Source: Pelagicoccus sp. SDUM812003
GTDB taxonomy: Bacteria; Verrucomicrobiota; Verrucomicrobiia; Opitutales; Opitutaceae
Length of the DNA: 64,000 nucleotides
Assembly: GCF_031127815.1 (NCBI RefSeq)
Contig: NZ_JARXHY010000003.1
Span: forward strand, 62,001 to 126,000
Reading direction: 5' to 3'
This document shows positions 49,198 through 57,827 of this stretch, one piece after another. Position 1 is the stretch's first letter; the number at the start of each line of letters is the position of its first letter. The notes beneath the pieces were generated by a model, which was not told the DNA's origin, did no database searches, and saw nothing but the letters and a program-made list of their open reading frames with translations. The position numbers were made by a program, and so were the translations under genes.

Positions 49198-49354
49198 AGA
49201 CAGGGCTCAGCGCCTAGGCGAAGCATCGAATCATCAGTTTGGCGGGTCGAAGGACCCGCTTTTTTTTGCATCCAGTCCGCCTGCTCCGTGGGCATGGCTT
49301 TGTCTGGTCGAGTCTGACGAGGGCCTGGTGTCGCGCCCCAGCCGGGACGGCGGA

Positions 49355-49405
49355 CGCCACCAATCGGGGGCAACTGTTTTTCGTAACGTTGCAAATATCA
49401 GTTGC
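49355..49405 (-). promoter_or_regulatory. 51-bp conserved dyad element, copy 2
   Basis: Read on the minus strand this matches copy 1 (25211-25261) at 40 of 51 positions, keeping GCAAC-N10-AACGTT-N10-GTTGC with identical spacing and the GGTGGCG tail. It stands between the 3' ends of the convergent small gene and the SNF2 gene, so it is not at an obvious promoter. Confidence 0.6.
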
Positions 49406-49445
49406 AGCGCAGCGCGGCGGGGCTGGTCTTTGCCTGGTGCGCGGG

Positions 49446-52400
49446 CTATTCGCTGAGCACGTATTTCAGATTGTCGAGGTCGAGGATTTGGGTGAGCGAT
49501 TCCTCGCGTACGATTTCGTTGGCTAGCGATTCCTTTTTGAACTGCAGGGATTGGATTTTCTGTTCCACGGAGTCCTTGGCGATGAGTCGATAGGCGTTCA
49601 CTGTATTCTTTTGGCCAATACGGTGGGTTCGGTCGATGGCCTGAGCTTCCACCGCGGGGTTCCACCATGGGTCGTAGAGAATGACGTAGCTGGCGGCGGT
49701 GAGATTGAGTCCGGAGCCGGCTGCCCGTAGGGAGAGGAGGAACGCGGTGATCGAGTCGTCGTTTTGAAACTGGTCGACCAGCTCCTCGCGATTCTTGGTC
49801 TGTCCGGTCAGGGTCAGGTATTTGCAATTGGTTTGCCCAAGCTCCCGACCGATGATCTTCAGCATCTCCACGAACTGGGAGAAGATGAGCACCTTGTGTC
49901 CCTCGTCCTGCAGTTCGGAAACGTGATCGATCAGGGCTTCCAGCTTGGCGCTGCGCACGTTGGCGTATTCTTCGCTGATCAGGCCCGGGTGACAGCAGAT
50001 CTGCCGCATGCGCAGCAGCGAGGAGAGGATGTTGAAGCGTTCCTTGTCGAAGGCGCTCTTGTCGAGTCCGAGCACCTTTTGCTGGGCCATCTTGAGTTCG
50101 GCCAGATAGAGGTCGCGCTGCTCGCCTTCCATCTGGCAGACGAGGCTTTCTTCGATGCGATCGGGCAAGTCGGTGGCGACCTGCTTCTTGCTGCGCCGAA
50201 TCATGAAGTGCTTGACGCGGTTGGCGAGGCGGGCCGGCGTCTGCGGGTCGTTTTCCTTGTATTGCTTGGCGAAGGCGGCTCTGCTGCCGAGCAGGCCTGG
50301 CATGGCGTAGGAGAAGATGGACCAGAGGTCGGTGGCTCGGTTTTCCACCGGCGTACCCGTGAGGGCGATACGGTATTCGGCATTGAGTTCGCGGGCGCAG
50401 CGTGCGGTCTGGGAGAGCGGGTTCTTGATGTACTGGGCTTCGTCCAGGATGGCGACGGTCCATTTTTCCTTGGTGAAATAGGCTTTGTGGATGCGCAGCT
50501 GAGAGTAGTTTGCCACCATGATATCGGTGCCGGAAACCTGCAGAGCGGAGGGGAAGGCCTTTTCCGGATCGAAGAGCGTGATGCTCAGCTCGCTGGAGTG
50601 GATCTCCACCTCCTTTTGCCAGACGTGCATCACGGATTTCGGGCAGACCACTAGGCAGAGAAACGGCTCCTCCGCGGGGCGATTGAGTTTGAGCCAGGTC
50701 AGCCAGGTGAGGGTCTGCAGGGTCTTGCCCAGACCCATATCGTCGGCCAGGATGCCGCCGAAGCGATTTCGGGCCAGGTAGGCGAGGAATTTGAAGCCCT
50801 CGACCTGGTAGGGGCGGAGCTCGGAGCGGATGCCCTTGGGTATGTTGACCGGCGTCTTGGCTGAGAGCTCCTTGGCGCGTTTGCGGATGGACTCGCGAAG
50901 CTCGTCGAACGCGGTGTCTTCGAGCTTGGAGTCCGCCAGCTGGAGGGCGTGCAATGCGTGTTGCCCTGAGCGCGTCTCATCGAACTGGATACCAAGCGTA
51001 TCGAGCAGGTCCTTGTTCTTTCCGGTGACGTCCGATTCGAATCGCTTCCAGCCCTTTCCCGGGAGATAGGTGAAGCTGCCGTTGGCTCGCATCACCAGCT
51101 TTCGTTCCGCTTCGGTGAGATCTGTATCCAGAAATTCGGGGTCGAGTTTTACGTTGAACCAGTCGGAGTTCGCTTCGTTGTCGATGGAGAGGGAGTAGCG
51201 TCCTGCGGGGCGACCGTCGACCAGGGTGTCCAGCTCCTCGTCGGGGACGAGTTGGATCTCGCTGGGGAGTCGTTGTATCCATTCTATGAATTCGCGAGCG
51301 AAGCCGGCGTCGACTTCTCGACTCCAGATCCCTTCGTCTTCCTCCTCCGCCAGGTTGAAGGGTTCGAGCAGGTCCTGCACGTAGGTGGTAGGCGGATGTT
51401 CGAAAAGCGTGCCTTCGGGCGGGGTCGGATTCGCATCCTTGGTTTCCGGGCGCTCGGTTGGGATCCAGCCATCTTCGGCGAGCAGAAACCAGTACCGTTG
51501 GTCGGGCGACACGGAGTAGAGGCGGCAGTCCAGGTAGGTCTTTTTCGACCATTCGTTGTCGTCGGCCCGCACGCGGCAGTCCAAGATGGCTTGCATGGGC
51601 AGGCAAACCAGGTCTTCGCCGATGCTTTCCGGTAGGGGCAGGCCGTGATTTCTCAGAAAGAGCAGACCTTCCGGCGCCTCCAGGGCGGGGGCGGGGATGC
51701 GGAAGGCTCCGCTCGGATTCTCCCCGGGCCTGAGGAGCGGCGGGCCGTGGTAGAGCGTCTCGTTCGCCAGGTAGAGCGGGTTCTCGCCAGGGAGAAACAC
51801 CATCGGCTCCGGGGCAGGCTCCTCGTTGTCGAGGATCAGTCGGATCCGGTAGCAGCCATCGGAGTCGACGCCATTTTCCACGCCTGTCCAGCGTAGGGAA
51901 TTTTCGGATATCGCGAGCGGCTCGTCATTGCGATTCAGTATCTGATTTTTGGCTACGGGATGGTGGAGCAGCTTGTTGAGAAAGGCGCAATCCTCGTCCT
52001 TTTCCAGATCGATGCGAGCGCGCTGGGTGGACTTGAAGTATTCCTGGAACAAGGCGGCGAGGGTGATGCTGTTCGGCTCGAAGCGCTCCAGAAAGCCGTA
52101 GTCCTTCGACAGCCATTGTCCGAAGTCCTTGGCGGTGATTTGGCTGAACTCGCTCTGCGTCTCGGTGCGCCCTTCCCATTTGAGGGAGCGTCCCTGCAGC
52201 TTGAGGCGTATTTCCAGTCGCGGCGTCTGCTGGGCGATGCGTCGTTGGGAGAGATTTCCCAATCGATTCTTCCAGAGTCGGGTCTCCTTTTCCTGAGCCC
52301 GCTTCAGGAGCTCCATCTTGATGGGGGCGGTGTTGATGGCCCCGCTCAGGAAGTCCGGGATGGGGCACTCGTACTGCTCCAGCAGGAAGCCGATGTACTG

Positions 52401-52652
52401 CAGCAGCTGGCGCTCGCTTTGCGGCTTGCTTTGCCATAGGTTGACGGAGATCGACTTGCTCGGATCCGGCACCTTCAGCTTGATGTCCTCGGCGAAGACT
52501 TCGAGGTCCTTCGGATAGAGGGAATCGCGCCATTCGAGGTCTTCGAAAAGCTCGCTGATGGCTTGGAGCTGCTGGCGTTCGTTGGCGGTGAAGGATCGGC
52601 CCAGGCTGTTTTCGAGGTCGTTTTTCCAGGAGTTGGCGGCGTTTTCAGGCAT
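49446..52652 (-). CDS. SNF2-family DNA-dependent ATPase/helicase-like protein
   Basis: 1068 residues. The C-terminal half is a full SNF2 engine: motif I LADDMGLGKTLQTL, motif II ILDEAQYIKN, motif III LTGTPVENRATDLWS, LIFSQFVEMLKII, motif V LRAAGSGLNLTAA and motif VI QAIDRTHRIGQKNTV. The first ~600 residues have no motif I recognise and no SWIM zinc motif. ATG at 52652 is chosen over an upstream TTG. Such proteins remodel protein-DNA complexes; RapA-like or repair roles are possible. No methylase or nuclease neighbour hints at a defence role. Confidence 0.93.
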   Translation of the reverse strand: MPENAANSWKNDLENSLGRSFTANERQQLQAISELFEDLEWRDSLYPKDLEVFAEDIKLKVPDPSKSISVNLWQSKPQSERQLLQYIGFLLEQYECPIPDFLSGAINTAPIKMELLKRAQEKETRLWKNRLGNLSQRRIAQQTPRLEIRLKLQGRSLKWEGRTETQSEFSQITAKDFGQWLSKDYGFLERFEPNSITLAALFQEYFKSTQRARIDLEKDEDCAFLNKLLHHPVAKNQILNRNDEPLAISENSLRWTGVENGVDSDGCYRIRLILDNEEPAPEPMVFLPGENPLYLANETLYHGPPLLRPGENPSGAFRIPAPALEAPEGLLFLRNHGLPLPESIGEDLVCLPMQAILDCRVRADDNEWSKKTYLDCRLYSVSPDQRYWFLLAEDGWIPTERPETKDANPTPPEGTLFEHPPTTYVQDLLEPFNLAEEEDEGIWSREVDAGFAREFIEWIQRLPSEIQLVPDEELDTLVDGRPAGRYSLSIDNEANSDWFNVKLDPEFLDTDLTEAERKLVMRANGSFTYLPGKGWKRFESDVTGKNKDLLDTLGIQFDETRSGQHALHALQLADSKLEDTAFDELRESIRKRAKELSAKTPVNIPKGIRSELRPYQVEGFKFLAYLARNRFGGILADDMGLGKTLQTLTWLTWLKLNRPAEEPFLCLVVCPKSVMHVWQKEVEIHSSELSITLFDPEKAFPSALQVSGTDIMVANYSQLRIHKAYFTKEKWTVAILDEAQYIKNPLSQTARCARELNAEYRIALTGTPVENRATDLWSIFSYAMPGLLGSRAAFAKQYKENDPQTPARLANRVKHFMIRRSKKQVATDLPDRIEESLVCQMEGEQRDLYLAELKMAQQKVLGLDKSAFDKERFNILSSLLRMRQICCHPGLISEEYANVRSAKLEALIDHVSELQDEGHKVLIFSQFVEMLKIIGRELGQTNCKYLTLTGQTKNREELVDQFQNDDSITAFLLSLRAAGSGLNLTAASYVILYDPWWNPAVEAQAIDRTHRIGQKNTVNAYRLIAKDSVEQKIQSLQFKKESLANEIVREESLTQILDLDNLKYVLSE

Positions 52653-52773
52653 GAATGGCGTGGAAAACAATGAAACCAAGCCCGGCGGCTTGTCGAGTGG
52701 ATAGCGGGCGGAGAGGGGGAGCGAGGCGGAAAGGTCTGGAGCTTGGCCACCGCTCCGCTACAACGGGGAGTCT

Positions 52774-53430
52774 ATGAAACGAGCAGCAGTTATCTTGTCA
52801 GGATGCGGCGTTTTCGATGGCGCCGAAATTCACGAATCGGTGCTCAGCCTGCTGGCTTTGGACAAGGCGGGCGCCAGCTATCAGTGCTTCGCCCCCGATG
52901 TGGAGCAAGCCCATGTGGTGAACCACTTGACCGGCGAGGAGATGGAGGAGAGCCGAAACGTTTTGGTGGAGGCCGCTCGCATCGCTCGCGGAAAGGTCAA
53001 GCCGCTGTCCGAGGCCAAGGTGGAGGACTTCGATCTGGTGATGCTTCCCGGCGGTTTCGGGGCGGCTAAAAACCTGTGCAACTTCGCTTTCGACGCCGAA
53101 AACCTGGAGGCCTTGCCCGAGCTGGTGGAGTTTCTCAAGTCTGCCCATGGGAAGGGGTTGCCGATCGGATTCGCCTGCATCGCTCCGGCTATCGCGGCCC
53201 GAGCGTTCGGCTCCGAGGGGCTGGCTTTCACCATCGGCGACGATGCTGGCACGGCCGAGGCTTTGAGCAAGTGGGGCGCGGCCCATCAGGACCGTTCGGT
53301 GACGGAGATCGTGGTGGACGAGAAGCTGAAAATCGTGACGACGCCGGCCTACATGTTCGGAGAGGCCCGGATATCCGACGTGGCCAGCGGACTGGAAAGC
53401 TGGGTCAAAGCGACCTTGGCTCTCAGTTGA
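52774..53430 (+). CDS. elbB: ElbB-type class I glutamine amidotransferase-like protein (glyoxalase)
   Basis: 218 residues of the DJ-1/PfpI fold. KRAAVILSGCGVFDGAEIHE at the N-terminus, MLPGGFGAAKNLCNFA and the nucleophile elbow GFACIAPAIAA with its cysteine match ElbB, reported as a glyoxalase and linked to isoprenoid metabolism. The AYMFGEARISDVASG end is also typical. It is divergent from the SNF2 gene and has no obvious operon partner. Confidence 0.92.
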   Translation: MKRAAVILSGCGVFDGAEIHESVLSLLALDKAGASYQCFAPDVEQAHVVNHLTGEEMEESRNVLVEAARIARGKVKPLSEAKVEDFDLVMLPGGFGAAKNLCNFAFDAENLEALPELVEFLKSAHGKGLPIGFACIAPAIAARAFGSEGLAFTIGDDAGTAEALSKWGAAHQDRSVTEIVVDEKLKIVTTPAYMFGEARISDVASGLESWVKATLALS

Positions 53431-53453
53431 CCGTCGGCTTGGGAGCGCTTCAG

Positions 53454-54335
53454 CTATGGCTTCGCGGCGGCGACCGGCTCGGGAAACGGCTCGTCGCCGT
53501 TGAGGAGTCGCCATGCCAGGCGAAGGGCCCCGTGGCTGCTGGGCGTTTTGGGGAAGCGCGCTTCTCCGATTCCAAGAAGGGTTTTGAGCTCGTAGAGCAC
53601 GTTCGATCGGTAGATCGAGTCCGCCTCCACCAGCCCGCCGGCCAAGCCTAGGGGCAGGGGTCTGGTCTTGAAATCGATTTCGCGCAGCAAGGGCACCATC
53701 ATGCGGATCAGGTGCTCGCTTTCGATGCGCACGACATTGAGCGCCTTCAGATCCCCTTGGCTGGCTCGTTCGATGACCTTAGGCGCGAGGGCCGCGACGC
53801 TGGATCGACCATCGATGTCGCTATCGGGAAACAGGCCGTCATCCAGGGCGCGTTTCCCGATGGCGTATCCACTTCCTGGATCCTCGAATCGGTAGTCGCG
53901 CCCGCTGACTCGATGAGCGTTTCCCCTTGCGTCGATGGCGAAGGCGGCGGATCCGGTGCCGGCGATGAGCAGTATGCCGGCCCCGCCTTGGAAGAGATTG
54001 CAGTGGGCGATTTCCAGGTCGTGCGTTAGGTGGAGCTTGCTGTCCAGCAGCTTCGGGCGGCGGTGATAGAGGGCTGCCGAAAGCTCGCTGCGCTGCGACT
54101 CCGAGGCGACGCCCGCGATGCCGAGGCAGATCGAGGCGATGGGTACATCCTTTTCCGCCAGGGCTTGCGAGATTGCCAGATCGATGGCCTGGGCAGCGGA
54201 TTCGAAGTCGCTGTTGTTCGGGTTGGAGGGACCGCTGACGCCGTCGCCGATCAGCTGGCCTGCGCTGTCGATTGCCATCGCTTTGGTGGAGCTGCCTCCG
54301 CCGTCGACGCCGATAATCGCGTGGGAGAGTGTCAT
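53454..54335 (-). CDS. BadF/BadG/BcrA/BcrD-family ATPase, N-acetylglucosamine kinase-like
   Basis: 293 residues of the ASKHA fold. The phosphate-1 motif is IIGVDGGGSSTKAMAID, the phosphate-2 region LLIAGTGSAAFAID, and RFEDPGSGYAIGKRAL is typical of GlcNAc/BadF-type kinases. It probably phosphorylates an amino sugar or related substrate with ATP. ATG at 54335 starts right before the first strand. It is 64 nt downstream of the nrtR-like gene and may be the last gene of the NAD operon, though its role there is unclear. Confidence 0.85.
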   Translation of the reverse strand: MTLSHAIIGVDGGGSSTKAMAIDSAGQLIGDGVSGPSNPNNSDFESAAQAIDLAISQALAEKDVPIASICLGIAGVASESQRSELSAALYHRRPKLLDSKLHLTHDLEIAHCNLFQGGAGILLIAGTGSAAFAIDARGNAHRVSGRDYRFEDPGSGYAIGKRALDDGLFPDSDIDGRSSVAALAPKVIERASQGDLKALNVVRIESEHLIRMMVPLLREIDFKTRPLPLGLAGGLVEADSIYRSNVLYELKTLLGIGEARFPKTPSSHGALRLAWRLLNGDEPFPEPVAAAKP

Positions 54336-54399
54336 GGTTGGGAGTCGCGGAAGCGACGTCTCGAAGCATGCGCGCCGGCGCGGGCTTGGCAACCCGTTC

Positions 54400-55089
54400 T
54401 CAAAGCTCGAAGTCGATGCCGGCCTGCTTGAGCTGGCGGTACTTCTCGCCGTTGAAGGAGTAGAGCGTGGCGGGTCGGTGGGCGCCGTCGCGTCGCTTTT
54501 TCGGCAGTTCGTTGAGGATGCCGAACTTCTTGATCTTGCGGATGAAGTTTCGCTTATCGACAGGCTTGCCCAGGGCGTTGCTGTAGAGCCGCAGCAGCTG
54601 GCTCATGGTGAATTCCGGTGGGAGCAGCTCGAAGCCGATCGGTTCGTAGCGAATCTTCCCGCGCAGCCGTTTGAGGGCCACCTGCAGGATCTCTCGATGA
54701 TCGAAGGCCAGATCTGGAATCTGGTCGATGGCGAACCAGCGCACGTCCTGGGCGTCGCTGGCGGCAGCCATGCGCAAGCCGCTGGGTTTGACCAGACCGA
54801 AGTAGGCCACCGAGACCACCCGCTCGCGCGGGTCGCGCTGCACGCCGCTGAAGGTGTAGAGCTGCTCGAGAAAGACGTCTTTGATGCCGGTCTCCTCTTC
54901 CAGTTCGCGTTGGACCGCCTCCTCGGTGGTCTCGTCCATTTCGACGAAGCCGCCGGGAAAGGCCCAGCTGCCCTTGAAGGGCTCGCCGGCTCGCTGGATG
55001 AGAAGAATTTTCAGTTCGTCTTCGTCGAGGCCGAAGATCACGGCGTCCACAGTGAGGGCGGGGCGAGGGTAGTCGTAGGTGTAGGACAT
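54400..55089 (-). CDS. nrtR: NrtR-type Nudix transcriptional regulator
   Basis: 229 residues. Residues 1-150 form a Nudix domain with a complete Nudix box (G-x5-E-x7-R-E-L-x-E-E-x-G-I in GGFVEMDETTEEAVQRELEE). Residues about 155-229 form a winged-helix domain (FTMSQLLRLYSNALG, KRNFIRKIKKFGIL), as in NrtR, which represses NAD genes and senses ADP-ribose or related molecules. The intact box means it may also hydrolyse a nucleotide, unlike many NrtR proteins. It starts 6 nt after the fusion gene. Confidence 0.9.
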   Translation of the reverse strand: MSYTYDYPRPALTVDAVIFGLDEDELKILLIQRAGEPFKGSWAFPGGFVEMDETTEEAVQRELEEETGIKDVFLEQLYTFSGVQRDPRERVVSVAYFGLVKPSGLRMAAASDAQDVRWFAIDQIPDLAFDHREILQVALKRLRGKIRYEPIGFELLPPEFTMSQLLRLYSNALGKPVDKRNFIRKIKKFGILNELPKKRRDGAHRPATLYSFNGEKYRQLKQAGIDFEL

Positions 55090-55095
55090 GGGCGT

Positions 55096-56181
55096 CTAGC
55101 GGATTTGATCTCTCAGTTCGCTGCTGCTGATGTGCACATGGCCATCCATTTGGATGAATAGGTGTTGATAGGCTTCCGGGATCGGGAGGTGGTCGACGGT
55201 CTTGAGCTCTCCCTCCTGGTGGCGTCCGAGCACATAGAAGCGCGTGCCGCATGCGTCCATCTCCCGCAGCATCTCCGTCACTTCATACCCCCAGCAGGGC
55301 TGGAGCAGGCGCTGCACCGCATCGGCGCCGGCGACGAACTGGCTGCCTGGGCGGGCGCGGACCTTGTCGAGGTAGTTGGGCTCGCCGAAAGTGATTTCCA
55401 CGGGGCGGGCGAAGCGCTCGCTTTCGAGCTGGAGCAGGGCGACGCGCCGCAGGAGCTCCGGCAACGGGATGGCCGGCTTGTTGGGGGGGTGGGCTTCGAT
55501 CATGAGCTGCACCGGTCGGCCGATGCGCTTTTCCGCCTCGCAGTAGGCGAGACGATGGCCGTCGTGCATGGGGTTGAAATTGGCGGGGAAGTAGGCGGCC
55601 TTTTCCATGCGGGTGGCTTGGCGCGAGCCGTCGGGTTTGAAAACCGGATGGGCTCGCAGTCGCTCGAAGGCGCATCGGTTTTCTGGATACGTCTCAACTT
55701 GTATCGCGGATTCGAGTTTCTCGAGTGCGAAGTCCGCGATCTGGCGGTCGTGAGAGAGGCGGGCGTCGACGCCCTCGCTTTTTTCCAGCGGCAGGGTGTG
55801 GGAAAGGACGCCTTGCGGCGAAACGATAGCGAGGTGGGCTCGCTGGTCGCCTCTTGGTATCCGATTGCTGGCGACGGCGGCGGTCAGGGCGATGCCGAGG
55901 GGACGCTTGTCTGGCGTGTCTTCTTTGGCGAGGTCTTTGCAGGCCTGCAGAAAGGCGGCCATGGCCATGTCGAGGGCGGTTTCCTGGCTGCAGTAGCCAT
56001 GGTCCGGTTCGAATCCGATAAAGCGCTCCATCTGGTGTCTCGCCTGCAGCAGGGACGCTCCGGCGAGGTAGGCGCTGCTGCCCGGCTGTCTCCAGAGCCG
56101 CTGCAAGAGCTCGAGCCCCGCTCCGGCGACGGCGAGGTGCAGCAGCGCTCCGCGTTCGAGCAATGTTGGGTGTAGCGTCAT
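55096..56181 (-). CDS. PncC/CinA-like domain fused to NadD-type NMN adenylyltransferase
   Basis: 361 residues. Residues about 10-160 match the CinA C-terminal/PncC domain (RQPGSSAYLAGAS, GYCSQETALDMA, LGIALTAAVASNRIPRGD), but the segment where PncC has its catalytic serine reads AVAGAGLELL, so NMN deamidase activity is probably lost. Residues about 195-361 are a nucleotidyltransferase with FNPMHDGH (HxGH at 206-209) and the C-terminal ISSSELR motif, as in NadD. It would join NMN and ATP to make NAD+. The gene sits 10 nt after nadV and 6 nt before nrtR. Confidence 0.88.
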   Translation of the reverse strand: MTLHPTLLERGALLHLAVAGAGLELLQRLWRQPGSSAYLAGASLLQARHQMERFIGFEPDHGYCSQETALDMAMAAFLQACKDLAKEDTPDKRPLGIALTAAVASNRIPRGDQRAHLAIVSPQGVLSHTLPLEKSEGVDARLSHDRQIADFALEKLESAIQVETYPENRCAFERLRAHPVFKPDGSRQATRMEKAAYFPANFNPMHDGHRLAYCEAEKRIGRPVQLMIEAHPPNKPAIPLPELLRRVALLQLESERFARPVEITFGEPNYLDKVRARPGSQFVAGADAVQRLLQPCWGYEVTEMLREMDACGTRFYVLGRHQEGELKTVDHLPIPEAYQHLFIQMDGHVHISSSELRDQIR

Positions 56182-56191
56182 GGGCGTTTTC

Positions 56192-57631
56192 CTAGCTAGC
56201 CATGCGTTCGCGGCACTGTTCGAAGGTGGTGCGGCGAAGGATTTCTCCGTTTTCGAAAACGGTGTTCATGGCGCTATTTGGGTGCGCGAGAGCGTCGCCT
56301 TCAAGGGCAATGGTCTGGAAGCGTCCGTTTTCCGCTATGAGATCGAGTCGACCGCCTTTGCTCCGTTTGCCGTGATCGGTGACCGGATCCTTGCGTACCT
56401 CCACTTGGCCGAGTCCGTCTATTTCGGCGGAGCAACACTTGAACGCCCATTTTTGGGTGTCGCGATCGACCTTCTGCAGGAGTCCGCCACCGCTGCCGAA
56501 AGCGATATTGCTAGCGCTGAATCCAGCCGCTTCCATTTCCTGCAGGATGGTTCTCGTCATGGCGCGATCGATACCGTCGCCCTGGATCAGTCGATAGTAG
56601 GGTGGCAGGACCTTGTAGCCTTTGCGATTGGTTTGCATGCCGATCTTTTTCTCGAAGATCTGCAGGCATTTTACCACGACTTCGGGCGGGTGTCCGGAAT
56701 CTGGGCGCACCACTAGCGTGCCGCCGCTCTCGCGAACCAGCCGATGCAGGCGATCGCCGCACCAGCCGTTTTCGATGGCGTTGTAGATGTCGTAGCTGTC
56801 CGACACGCAGGCCGCCATCTTGGGGGCGCCTTCGGGATGGTCGGGATTGTAGAGGTAGGCCCGCACGATGTTTTCGTAGGCCTCGAACTCCCGTTCCTTC
56901 CCCCACATGGTCATGGTGCTGTGCTCCGCGGCCGGAATGCTGAAGCCTGCCATGTCGCAGTCGTAGTAGGCCTTCGCGAAGCGGATCCCCTCGATGGTGT
57001 CGCTGCCCATGAAGCTCAGCAGGTGAGCGGCGCCGCCCAGTCGGCTCTGCTCGAGAGTCGCCACCCCGCGCGCTCCGAAGTCGTGCAGCTTGAAAGGAAT
57101 CTCCGCTTGCGGATCGTCGGCGGTTTTTTCCAGAAACGCCATGATGATGCGCCGGCTTTCGCGGCTGGTCATGGCGATGGTGCTCGGATACCACAGGCGC
57201 ACCAGCTGAGTTTCGATGTAGTTGACTAGCCAAGGCAGCTGCGGGTCGGTGCTTTCGATGGTCATCAGGGCGTGGCCAGTGGGAACGATGGTTCCTTCCT
57301 CGATCGCTCGAATGCGCACCGGCAGGCAGCCGTGGTGCTTGTCGACCACCCGCTGCCAGCCGAGGCGGTTGAACGGCTCGCCATGGGCTTGGGCGAATGC
57401 GGCGGCCTCGTCCACCATCTGCTGCGTGATGCGCGTGGCGATGCGTTCCCGAAGCAGGTACTGCAGACCGAACAAGGTGCAGTCGCTCAGCTCTCCGCCG
57501 CGGGACTCGAAATAGCTCATCATGCTCCGCAAGCCCGGCGGGTACTGGTTCCAGTGGCTGAGCTTGTAGCTGTCGGTGTCGAGAATCGCATTGTAGGGCA
57601 GGGCGGGGCGATCGTTAGAAAGTGTTTTCAT
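56192..57631 (-). CDS. nadV: Nicotinamide phosphoribosyltransferase
   Basis: 479 residues. It makes NMN from nicotinamide and PRPP. Motifs of the NAMPT family are clear: LDTDSYKLSHWNQYP, SIPAAEHSTMTMWGKE, VVRPDSGHPPEVVVK, LIQGDGIDRAMTRTI, FGSGGGLLQKVDRDTQKWAFK and KDPVTDHGKRSKGGR. ATG at 57631 (MKTLSND) is chosen because the longer frame has no ribosome-binding site. A palindrome lies 2 nt upstream of this ATG. First gene of the NAD salvage operon. Confidence 0.97.
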   Translation of the reverse strand: MKTLSNDRPALPYNAILDTDSYKLSHWNQYPPGLRSMMSYFESRGGELSDCTLFGLQYLLRERIATRITQQMVDEAAAFAQAHGEPFNRLGWQRVVDKHHGCLPVRIRAIEEGTIVPTGHALMTIESTDPQLPWLVNYIETQLVRLWYPSTIAMTSRESRRIIMAFLEKTADDPQAEIPFKLHDFGARGVATLEQSRLGGAAHLLSFMGSDTIEGIRFAKAYYDCDMAGFSIPAAEHSTMTMWGKEREFEAYENIVRAYLYNPDHPEGAPKMAACVSDSYDIYNAIENGWCGDRLHRLVRESGGTLVVRPDSGHPPEVVVKCLQIFEKKIGMQTNRKGYKVLPPYYRLIQGDGIDRAMTRTILQEMEAAGFSASNIAFGSGGGLLQKVDRDTQKWAFKCCSAEIDGLGQVEVRKDPVTDHGKRSKGGRLDLIAENGRFQTIALEGDALAHPNSAMNTVFENGEILRRTTFEQCRERMAS

Positions 57632-57632
57632 G

Positions 57633-57649
57633 ACACAAAGTGATTGTGT
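57633..57649 (-). promoter_or_regulatory. Dyad at the nadV start, candidate NrtR operator
   Basis: ACACAA-N5-TTGTGT is a perfect inverted repeat immediately upstream of the nadV start codon; GTGTG-N5-CACAC (57646-57660) overlaps its end. The operon encodes an NrtR-type regulator, and NrtR proteins repress nadV-type genes in other bacteria, so autoregulation is likely. Confidence 0.6.
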
Positions 57650-57715
57650 GAAAAGCACACGAAGTCAAGCCGGTTTTGCCAGAAACGCTGCGATCTCGCG
57701 GAATCAGCTCGGGAA

Positions 57716-57756
57716 TTGAGCTAGATCAAGGCGCTTGAGCTGGAGCGATGTACTAT
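57716..57756 (+). promoter_or_regulatory. FNR/NNR-type box and -10 element of nnrS
   Basis: TTGAGCTAGATCAA (57716-57729) matches the CRP/FNR-family consensus TTGAT-N4-ATCAA with one change. TACTAT at 57751-57756 is a good -10 hexamer. The box centre would fall near -41 of a start at about 57763, the class II activator spacing. It lies about 100 nt upstream of nnrS. Confidence 0.7.
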
Positions 57757-57827
57757 GCCGAGCGATCACGACGCGCTTCGCTGGCGAACGGTTCGGAGCG
57801 AATGCGGGTCGCGATTCGCTTTTCCTT

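Noticed and set aside
49143-49394. 83-codon minus-strand frame next to the second 51-bp element
   Set aside because: It lies partly antisense to the small gene and has no ribosome-binding site or coding character.
53454-54335. Reading the BadF-type kinase as an NAD kinase or nicotinamide riboside kinase of the NAD operon
   Set aside because: The motifs are those of the ASKHA fold and not of NAD or riboside kinases; only its position suggests a link.
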